Source: an uncultured Collinsella sp. (GTDB lineage: Bacteria; Actinomycetota; Coriobacteriia; Coriobacteriales; Coriobacteriaceae). Taken from it: a stretch of DNA of 11,367 bases. The stretch spans positions 1 through 11,367 of the forward strand of contig CATWID010000056.1 in assembly GCA_958350755.1 (NCBI GenBank), in the 5' to 3' direction. The notes beneath the pieces were generated by a model. That model did not search any database. It was not told where the DNA came from and saw only the letters and a program-made list of their open reading frames with translations. Of the stretch, positions 6,411 through 11,367 are shown piece after piece. Positions within the stretch are counted from its first letter, which is position 1. Every line of letters begins with the position of its first letter. Position numbers and translations under genes: made by a program.

Positions 6411-6745
6411 CGCTCCTCCCCGGCAACGCCGGCGCGTTTCATAAGCGAACGCAATGCATTGTCCATCTCCTGAGGCGAAGAAACCCTCGTCTTGGGAGTT
6501 GCGAACAAGATGATGTCATAACCCGCAACGGGAAATCCACAGCTGCGGGCGGCCTCGCGCATCACACGCTTAGAACGGTTGCGCACGACAGCACAACCGA
6601 GCCGTTTAGCACCAACGAAGGCGACCCTTCCGGAGTCGCCTTCGCCAACCGATTCACATATGGTCATTCGAATCAGAGGGTGATTGAAACGACGCCCCTG
6701 ACTGAACACATGCTCGAAATCTTGCCGAGACTTAATAGTCTTCAT
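6407..6745 (-). CDS. rnpA: Ribonuclease P protein component
   Basis: Protein cofactor of RNase P, which with the catalytic RNA removes 5' leaders from pre-tRNA. The protein is 112 aa. It shows the early IKSRQDFEHVFSQGRRF (4-20) and the RNA-binding RNR motif, with Arg55-Asn56-Arg57 in KRLGCAVVRNRSKRVMREA (47-65). GYDIILFATP (75-84) follows. The ATG at 6745 fits the family's start. The 20-nt gap after rpmH has no recognisable Shine-Dalgarno sequence, unlike most genes in this window, which may keep RnpA far below the abundant ribosomal protein made from the same message. The stop overlaps yidD by 4 bp. The RNase P RNA gene is not in this window. Confidence 0.96.
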   Translation of the reverse strand: MKTIKSRQDFEHVFSQGRRFNHPLIRMTICESVGEGDSGRVAFVGAKRLGCAVVRNRSKRVMREAARSCGFPVAGYDIILFATPKTRVSSPQEMDNALRSLMKRAGVAGEER

Positions 6746-6765
6746 GCGAGATGTGTGTATCGCTG

Positions 6766-6900
6766 CTAGACAGTGAGACGCTTGCGGCCCTTGGCGCGAC
6801 GACGGGCGAGCACGGCACGACCACCCTTAGTGGCCATACGGGCACGGAAGCCATGGGTCTTGGCACGCTTACGCTTATTAGGCTGATACGTACGCTTCAT
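6766..6900 (-). CDS. rpmH: 50S ribosomal protein L34
   Basis: A small basic protein of the large ribosomal subunit. All 44 residues fit the family: MKRTYQPNKRKRAKTHGFRA at the start, then a Lys/Arg-rich tail ending RAKGRKRLTV. The ATG at 6900 has GGAGG 8 nt upstream. A 20-residue upstream extension that stays in frame is leader sequence, since L34 always begins near MKRTYQP. It is the first gene of the rpmH-rnpA-yidD-yidC-jag unit, with a strong promoter just upstream, and faces away from dnaA. Confidence 0.97.
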   Translation of the reverse strand: MKRTYQPNKRKRAKTHGFRARMATKGGRAVLARRRAKGRKRLTV

Positions 6901-6928
6901 CTTAAGTTCCTCCTGCTGCATTTCGAGT

Positions 6929-6946
6929 GTCCGCGGGGGCGCGGAC
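6929..6946 (-). other. GC-rich hairpin in the rpmH leader
   Basis: GTCCGCG and CGCGGAC form a 7-bp stem around CCCC in the mRNA leader, about 20 nt downstream of the predicted transcription start and about 28 nt before the rpmH start codon. No U-run follows. It could stabilise the message or act as a control element; no known L34 leader motif is recognised. Confidence 0.4.
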
Positions 6947-6972
6947 GCAGATATAGACACGTGAGCTTGAAG

Positions 6973-7002
6973 ATTGTAGGGAAATCAATGTTCAAATGTC
7001 AA
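6973..7002 (-). promoter_or_regulatory. rpmH operon promoter
   Basis: On the minus strand, TTGACA (perfect -35, 7002-6997) is followed after 18 bp by TACAAT (5 of 6 for -10, 6978-6973). This predicts a start near 6966, about 65 nt upstream of rpmH. It is the best promoter match I found in the window and suits a ribosomal-protein gene. Confidence 0.85.
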
Positions 7003-7085
7003 GAAATCAAAGGTAAAAGGTTACGCAGTTCACACGGTTCCCCCATAAGCCGAGCTCGATTTAGCGGTGCATGGCAACTTTTCAC

Positions 7086-7215
7086 GATATTTCATCGAGT
7101 TTTCAACAGGTCATGTTGGCAATGTTGAGAACTTTTCGTCCGTTTTCCAAAGTTTTCAACAGGTTTTGAAAACTTGTCGAAAGATGAGAAACATTGCGCG
7201 GTGAGCTACTATTTG
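7086..7215. other. Candidate origin segment 1: DnaA-box-like cluster upstream of the GHKL gene
   Basis: This part of the 345-bp rpmH/GHKL spacer holds repeated DnaA-box-like 9-mers. TTTTCAACA occurs at 7100-7108 and 7153-7161 (both followed by GG), TTCTCAACA on the minus strand at 7123-7131, and TTTTCAAAA on the minus strand at 7164-7172. AAGTTTTCA (7150-7158) and TGAAAACTT (7167-7175) form a 9-bp inverted repeat. CTACTA (7206-7211) follows a GC-rich patch. The box departs from TTATCCACA at two positions. That this is part of oriC is inferred from repetition and from its place next to dnaA. Confidence 0.6.
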
Positions 7216-7231
7216 TTCAAAACCTTTTGAA
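7216..7231. repeat. Inverted repeat upstream of the GHKL gene
   Basis: TTCAAAA-CC-TTTTGAA is a perfect 7-bp inverted repeat ending 14 bp before the ATG of the GHKL/winged-helix gene. It is a candidate operator, or a further degenerate DnaA-box pair. I see no convincing -35/-10 pair for the GHKL-dnaA unit in this region. Confidence 0.4.
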
Positions 7232-7245
7232 AGATTGCGAGCGGC

Positions 7246-8598
7246 ATGTCTGACGACTTTTACACCATGGTCGATTCCGGTGATCCGGCACCCGACAACG
7301 AGCACATCACCGGCGTGCGCGAAAAACGCAACGAGGGTGAGCAGGTCACCGCACAAGCACCAAAGGCCATGTATGCAGCGCGCATCGCCGTCTATGACGA
7401 TATGCTGTCGACACCGCGTGTAATCGTCATTGATCCGCAAGATGTCCGCACGTATTTGGAAGAGACGACCAACACCGTCTACCAGTGCATGAAAGAACAA
7501 GGTGGCCATATCTCGCTCATGGTCATCCGCGAGATTGTCGAAAACTTTATCCACGCGCACTTTGCCGAGCCCATCATCTCGATTCTGGACGGCGGAGACA
7601 CCATCCGCTTTGCTGACCAAGGACCCGGCATCGACGACAAGGAGCGTGCTTTCGACTTTGGCGTTACCAGCGCAAACAGCAAGATGAAGCGCTATATCCG
7701 TGGAACCGGAGCAGGGTTTCCCATGGTGCAGGAGTATTTGGAAAACGCCGGCGGGGCCGTGTCCATCGAGGACAACATGGGCAACGGCACCGTGGTTACG
7801 GTAAGCCTGGACCCTAAACGCGTGCAGGAAATCGAACGCGCCGGCGGGCGCGGTGCTGCCGTGCGGCCCGAGACGGAGCAGCCCGCATATCCCCTGCCGG
7901 GAGCTTTTGCGCAGCAGCCCATGGCAACGCAACAGATGCAGCCCCGCGTGGGACAGATGCAGCAGCCCGGAATGCTTCCTACACAAGAGCCCCAGGCGGC
8001 GTCGATGTCGATGCCGCCAAACGTGCCACAGGCCATGCCGCTGGCGGATCAGGATACAGCAGCAATGCAGCAGGCGACGGGGGCGCCGGGTGGCCAGCAA
8101 ATGGGCTATCAGCCGTACCAACAGGGATATCCATATCAGCAGATGCCGCCACTGGGGTATGGCCAGCAGTTCCCGCAGCAGTACCAGCAGGGACATCAGC
8201 AGCCGTACCAGCAGATGCCGCAGCAGCAGTACAAACCCTGGGCCCAGCAGGTGCCTCCGCAGCCTTACCAACAGTGGCCTCAAAGTTTTCAACAGCAAAT
8301 GCCGTCGATGCAGAGTTCTCAACAACCAGCAGCTCAAATGATGTATCCTAATGCAGCAAATCAGTATGCGCAGCCACAACCGGACGTATTCGTAAGCGAT
8401 CGCGGCAACGCCGCGCTAGGCTATCTGGCGCAAAATCAAGCGTGCGGTGCAACCGATCTGGCGAGGGCGTTTGGAAACTCGGCCCCCACTTGGTCACGCA
8501 CGCTCAATGACTTGGCGCAGGCCGGCTTGGTCATCAAGCATGGCCAGAAATACCATCTGACCGAACTCGGCGCCGCTCGCGTGCGAGCTCAGGGCTAA
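7246..8598 (+). CDS. Uncharacterised GHKL-ATPase / winged-helix protein upstream of dnaA
   Basis: I do not recognise a named family for this 450-aa protein; its parts can be read. Residues 90-190 form a GHKL (Bergerat) ATP-binding domain. The N box is REIVEN (Glu96, Asn100), the G1 box DQGPG (124-128) and the G2 box RGTGAGF (152-158), with NGTVVTV at 180-186. No histidine phosphoacceptor domain is visible, so it resembles an anti-sigma-type or orphan GHKL module rather than a full sensor kinase. Residues 205-380 are low complexity, rich in Gln, Pro, Met and Tyr (PYQQ- and QQM-type repeats), probably disordered. Residues 385-447 look like a winged helix (LGYLAQNQACGATDLARAFG, then a LVIKHGQKYHLTELG wing), as in MarR-type regulators. 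No transmembrane segment is evident. The ribosome-binding site at ATG 7246 is weak; ATG 7369 is an alternative start. dnaA begins 15 bp downstream, so the two are probably cotranscribed. Confidence 0.85.
   Translation: MSDDFYTMVDSGDPAPDNEHITGVREKRNEGEQVTAQAPKAMYAARIAVYDDMLSTPRVIVIDPQDVRTYLEETTNTVYQCMKEQGGHISLMVIREIVENFIHAHFAEPIISILDGGDTIRFADQGPGIDDKERAFDFGVTSANSKMKRYIRGTGAGFPMVQEYLENAGGAVSIEDNMGNGTVVTVSLDPKRVQEIERAGGRGAAVRPETEQPAYPLPGAFAQQPMATQQMQPRVGQMQQPGMLPTQEPQAASMSMPPNVPQAMPLADQDTAAMQQATGAPGGQQMGYQPYQQGYPYQQMPPLGYGQQFPQQYQQGHQQPYQQMPQQQYKPWAQQVPPQPYQQWPQSFQQQMPSMQSSQQPAAQMMYPNAANQYAQPQPDVFVSDRGNAALGYLAQNQACGATDLARAFGNSAPTWSRTLNDLAQAGLVIKHGQKYHLTELGAARVRAQG
8286..8324 (+). promoter_or_regulatory. 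DnaA-box-like pair inside the GHKL gene
   Basis: TTTTCAACA (8286-8294) and TTCTCAACA (8316-8324) lie 30 bp apart, in the same orientation, within the sequence for the Gln-rich linker. Both carry AG before the box (AGTTTTCAACAG, AGTTCTCAACAA), like the copies upstream of the gene. Glutamine codons nearby switch from mostly CAG to CAA here. Confidence 0.4.
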
Positions 8599-8613
8599 AG
8601 AACGGGAGAGACA

Positions 8614-10338
8614 GTGGACGAGGAAGCAAGCATCATCCTGGGGGATGCCATCGCCTTTTGCCAGCGCGACGGCCAAGATGCACGCCTCATCAACATGCTG
8701 GGGCAATCGCGCGCCATAAGCCTGACCGAAGATACGCTCACGATCGAGGCCCCCTCGCGCTTTGCCATCGCGCAGCTCAAAAAGCATCAGCCGACTATTG
8801 AGGCCTATCTGGAAGAAATCGCCTTTGCACCGATTGCGCTCGACATCGTGGCACCGCAAGGCGCAACGGCCGAATCCGGAGCCGCGACGGTGCCCGCCAC
8901 GGCTCCCGCTGCTTCCCCTGCGGCGCCAGCCTCCGCAGGCGACGTGCCGACAATCGAGCACCAGCACAGCGATGTTTCCCGTGAAACCATGGCACCGTTG
9001 CCGACCGCCGCTGCGACGTCAACGAACGCACCCGTCACGCACATGCCCATCGCTCACGACGCAGCGGCGGGCGCCGATTCGGGCGTTGCAATCAAGAACA
9101 CGCTCTCGGCCGATGATTTTCGTCGCATGATGAACCAGATGAAGGGCGGAGCGCCGACTAAGTCCACGCAAACCGCGACCCCCGCTTCACCCATGCCAGC
9201 ACCGACCGTGCCGGCCGAGCAGAATACGGATGGAGCCCCACTCGCCGCGAACTCAAAATTTACCTTTGAGAACTTTGTCTACGGCCCCGAGAACAGCCAT
9301 GCCTATCGCTCGGCACTCAAGTTTGCCGCCCTCGCGGACGAGCGCGGCACGTGCACATCACTGTTCATCTACGGCAAATCGGGCCTGGGCAAGACGCACC
9401 TGCTGCTTGCCATCAAAAACGAGCTCGCCGAGAAGTCGCCCGAGATCAAGGTCAAGTATGCCAACTCCCAGGCATATCTGGACGACCTGATGACCGAGTT
9501 CGACCGCCAAAAGAAGAGCAACGCCCCTATCATGCAGGCATACCACGGCGTGGACGTGCTCATCATCGATGACATCCAAAACATCATCGGCAAGCGCGCG
9601 AGCGTGGACTACTTTTTCCAGCTCATGGACGAGTTCATCCGCAACAACAAGAAGGTCGTCATCGCGGCAGACCGCGCCCCCAAGGACCTGAGCATGGACG
9701 AGCGTCTGACCAGCCGCTTCAACGCCGGCATGCTCTGCCTGGTCGCAGAGCCCAGCTACGAGATGAAATACAAGATCTTGCAGCGCTATTACGAGAACAC
9801 CATCGTCGCCGCTCCCGAGGCAGGCGACGACTCGCTGCTGGCGGCCTATGGGGGCGACAGCGGGCACCTGACCGACGAGCACTTTAAACACATGGCCGAG
9901 GTCTCGGGCACCAACATCCGCGAACTCGAGAGCTTTTGCGAGCGCTGCGCCGGCGAGGCGGGCGACCGCGAGCGCGAGGGCGGGGAGCTCACCTTTGACG
10001 ATATCGACGCCATCGCCAGCCAGTACTTCGACACATCGGCCAAAAAGATCAACGTCCAGACGGTTCAGTCCGTCATCGAAGAGCAGTACGGCGTGACGCA
10101 CGAGGAGCTCATCGGCCCGCGTCGCAACGCCAATATCGCCAAAGCGCGCCATATCGCTATCTACCTGGCCATCGAGATGTGCGAGATGACGACCACGGCG
10201 GTGGGTGCCGAATTTGGCAACCGCAACCACTCGACCGTCAGCACGAGCTACAAAAAGGTCCAGAAGATGATCCAGGAAGACCGCACCGTCACCGAAGACC
10301 TCAAGTCGCTGCGCGATAAAATTACACTGCGCTCGTAG
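8614..10338 (+). CDS. dnaA: Chromosomal replication initiator protein DnaA (divergent)
   Basis: AAA+ ATPase that binds DnaA boxes at oriC and opens the duplex. The protein is 574 aa, long for the family. Domain I spans about 1-78, followed by a long Ala/Pro/Thr-rich domain II (about 80-212). The AAA+ domain III begins at FTFENFVYGPENSHAY (216-231), with Walker A GKSGLGKT (254-261), Walker B IIDD (317-320), the Arg finger region RLTSRFN (Arg368) and a sensor-2 helix around NIRELES (434-440). Two acidic/Gly-rich insertions lie at about 400-420 and 446-460. Domain IV spans about 482-574, with Arg512 at the minor-groove arginine position. Its signature reads FGNRNHSTV (534-542) where FGGRDHTTV is usual, so Asp is Asn at 538 and Thr is Ser at 540. 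The start is GTG at 8614, with GGGAG 5 nt upstream. It follows the GHKL gene by 15 bp. Confidence 0.97.
   Translation: MDEEASIILGDAIAFCQRDGQDARLINMLGQSRAISLTEDTLTIEAPSRFAIAQLKKHQPTIEAYLEEIAFAPIALDIVAPQGATAESGAATVPATAPAASPAAPASAGDVPTIEHQHSDVSRETMAPLPTAAATSTNAPVTHMPIAHDAAAGADSGVAIKNTLSADDFRRMMNQMKGGAPTKSTQTATPASPMPAPTVPAEQNTDGAPLAANSKFTFENFVYGPENSHAYRSALKFAALADERGTCTSLFIYGKSGLGKTHLLLAIKNELAEKSPEIKVKYANSQAYLDDLMTEFDRQKKSNAPIMQAYHGVDVLIIDDIQNIIGKRASVDYFFQLMDEFIRNNKKVVIAADRAPKDLSMDERLTSRFNAGMLCLVAEPSYEMKYKILQRYYENTIVAAPEAGDDSLLAAYGGDSGHLTDEHFKHMAEVSGTNIRELESFCERCAGEAGDREREGGELTFDDIDAIASQYFDTSAKKINVQTVQSVIEEQYGVTHEELIGPRRNANIAKARHIAIYLAIEMCEMTTTAVGAEFGNRNHSTVSTSYKKVQKMIQEDRTVTEDLKSLRDKITLRS
8973..8988. 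promoter_or_regulatory. Degenerate parS-like site inside dnaA
   Basis: TGTTTCCCGTGAAACC differs from parS at positions 7 and 16. It lies in the sequence for the variable domain II of DnaA (encoding DVSRET, 120-125), where little protein constraint is expected. ParB binding is inferred only. Confidence 0.35.
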
Positions 10339-10576
10339 GGAAATAGAGACACCTGTTGAAAACTTGTCAAAACCACGGGCATAAGGTGTCTAAAACCCAA
10401 CCCGCGGTGATGAAAAGTTTTGCGCAGGTTTTGAACGTGGAAAACCACCCCTGTTGCACACAGGTTGCTGTCGATTCTCTTTTTGGGTCTGACCTGCGTC
10501 TTTGGGAGTAATCAACAGTTTCGTCAGTGCTATTACTATTATTAAGATATTTATATCTATAGAAAGGTATTAAAAG
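10339..10576. other. Candidate origin segment 2: dnaA-dnaN intergenic region
   Basis: These 238 bp hold DnaA-box-like sites. They are TTTTCAACAGG on the minus strand (10352-10362), TTTTCCACG on the minus strand (10436-10444), and the weaker TAATCAACA on the plus strand (10509-10517). TTGAAAACTTGTC (10356-10368) is repeated exactly at 7166-7178 upstream of the GHKL gene. GGTTTT (10427-10432) and AAAACC (10441-10446) form an inverted repeat. An AT-rich tract occupies about 10529-10576. The 5-bp hairpin at 10450-10464 is weak, and I see no convincing dnaA terminator or dnaN promoter. The origin role is inferred from position and repeats. Confidence 0.65.
10530..10558. other. Candidate DNA unwinding element with DnaA-trio-like repeats
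   Basis: CTATTACTATTATTA (10530-10544) reads as five consecutive CTA/TTA triplets. On the complementary strand these are 3'-GAT/AAT-5' repeats, the DnaA-trio pattern known from basal unwinding systems. Upstream lies a GC-richer patch (TCGTCAGTGC, 10521-10530) and a box-like TAATCAACA (10509-10517). Downstream lies an AT-only near-palindrome, AGATAT-TT-ATATCT (10545-10558). Confidence 0.55.
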
Positions 10577-11367
10577 ATGAAGTTCACCGTCAGCCAGAGC
10601 TCGCTTATACAAGCCATCGGCGTCGTTATGAAGGGTGTCGCTTCGGCATCCACCCTTCCCATCCTGTCGGGCGTGCTCGTTAAGGCCCAAGACGGCATCT
10701 TGGAATTCCAGACCTCTAACTACACCATCTCGATCCGCCATCGCATCGCGGCGCATGTCGAAGAAGAGGGCGAGATGGTTATCCCCTGTAAGATGCTCTC
10801 CAATATCACCAAGACCCTCCCCGATGCCCCGGTCACCTTTGAGCTGTCCGAGCGCCAGGTACTGATTGGTTGCGAGAAGAGCTCGTTCCGCCTGAACACG
10901 CTCGATGCCAATGACTTCCCCGAGTTTCCGGCCTATGCCATCGAGAGCGCCGTGGAGCTGCCGACCGATATCTTGTCCGAAATGGTCGGCCGCGTGTGGC
11001 GCGTCACCTCGACCGACAAGGCCCGCCCCATCCTGGGCGGCGTGCACATGAAGGTCGAGAACAACACCGTACGCCTGGTGGCGACCGATTCCTTCCGTTT
11101 GGCCGTGTGCGATACGCAGGTCGAGACCTCGACCCTCGAGGGCTCCTTTGAGCTCAACGTTCCGGCTGACGCCTTTAACGACGCGCTGAACATCATGGCC
11201 AGCCAGGCGACCATCATGATCGGGGCTACCGACACCCAGGTTGTCTTTGAGGCCGGCAACACCACCTACGTGTCGCGCCGCATCGAGGGCGTGTACCCCA
11301 ACTACAAGCAGCTCATCCCCGATTCGTGCGTGACGAGCGTCAAGATCGATGCCGCCGCCTTTAACGC
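10577..11367 (+). CDS. dnaN: DNA polymerase III beta subunit (sliding clamp), N-terminal part
   Basis: Ring-shaped processivity clamp that tethers DNA polymerase III to the template. About 263 residues are present before the window ends, covering the first two of the three clamp domains. Family features include the start MKFTVSQSSLIQAIGVVMKG, STLPILSGVLVKA (25-37), FRLNTLDANDFPEFP (103-117) and RPILGGVHMKV (149-159). VRLVATDSFRLAV (164-176) and YPNYKQLIPD (246-255) follow. The ATG at 10577 has AAAGG about 9 nt upstream. Separated from dnaA by 238 bp of origin-like DNA, it is not tightly coupled to dnaA, but the order dnaA-dnaN is typical of origins. The missing C-terminus is an edge effect. 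Confidence 0.96.
   Translation, partial: MKFTVSQSSLIQAIGVVMKGVASASTLPILSGVLVKAQDGILEFQTSNYTISIRHRIAAHVEEEGEMVIPCKMLSNITKTLPDAPVTFELSERQVLIGCEKSSFRLNTLDANDFPEFPAYAIESAVELPTDILSEMVGRVWRVTSTDKARPILGGVHMKVENNTVRLVATDSFRLAVCDTQVETSTLEGSFELNVPADAFNDALNIMASQATIMIGATDTQVVFEAGNTTYVSRRIEGVYPNYKQLIPDSCVTSVKIDAAAFN

Noticed and set aside
7547..7555. TTATCCACG, one mismatch from the E. coli DnaA box, inside the GHKL gene
   Set aside because: A one-mismatch 9-mer is expected a few times by chance in 11 kb, and it encodes the conserved N-box region (NFIHA), so protein constraint explains it.
7880..8350. CAG-rich tract considered as a microsatellite or CRISPR-like repeat
   Set aside because: The repeats are irregular, stay in frame and encode a Gln/Pro/Met/Tyr-rich linker; there are no regular units or spacers.
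7156..8379. 407-aa open frame on the minus strand opposite the GHKL gene
   Set aside because: Its Leu/Arg/His-rich low-complexity sequence is the mirror of the CAG-rich linker; no start signal or domain.
9358..10230. 290-aa open frame on the minus strand opposite dnaA
   Set aside because: It lies entirely within dnaA with no motifs; a GC-rich codon shadow.
10450..10464. Hairpin CCTGT-TGCAC-ACAGG as a dnaA terminator
   Set aside because: The stem is only 5 bp and no T-run follows directly.

Overview
This window looks like the replication-origin region of a mid-GC actinobacterium of the class Coriobacteriia, plausibly Collinsella or a close relative. The gene order rpmH-rnpA-yidD-yidC-jag / rsmG-parA-parB facing dnaA-dnaN is typical of bacterial origins. 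The taxon call is inference from gene order, codon use and protein style; no 16S or database match was available.

Layout. Left edge (1-524, minus): the N-terminal part of a D-alanine--D-alanine ligase, divergent from rlmN (610-1662, plus), which ends in a strong hairpin terminator. Facing it is a minus-strand unit, rsmG - three parS sites - parA - parB - a small single-pass membrane protein (4675 down to 1861), closed by its own hairpin terminator (1795-1834). This block is visibly AT-richer than its surroundings. To its right, a second minus-strand unit, rpmH-rnpA-yidD-yidC-jag (6900 down to 4772), has a near-consensus promoter (6973-7002) and a U-tract terminator (4727-4753).

Right part (7246-11367, plus): an unfamiliar 450-aa gene (GHKL ATPase domain, long Gln/Pro/Met/Tyr-rich linker, C-terminal winged helix), then dnaA 15 bp downstream, an intergenic region with origin-like elements, and the start of dnaN, which runs off the window.

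How the parts fit. RpmH, RnpA, YidD, YidC and Jag/KhpB serve ribosome assembly, RNase P and membrane-protein insertion. RsmG methylates 16S rRNA and RlmN methylates 23S rRNA. ParA, ParB and parS segregate the origin. DnaA and DnaN start replication. Origin elements flank the GHKL gene and dnaA. Exact copies of an unusual DnaA-box-like 9-mer, TTTTCAACA, lie before the GHKL gene, inside it and after dnaA. An AT-rich run of five CTA/TTA triplets between dnaA and dnaN matches the DnaA-trio pattern of basal unwinding systems. DnaA itself has an altered box-recognition signature (NRNHST where GRDHTT is usual), which may go with the altered box.

The most novel items are the GHKL/winged-helix gene coupled to dnaA, the altered DnaA/box pair, and the small membrane protein overlapping the end of parB.
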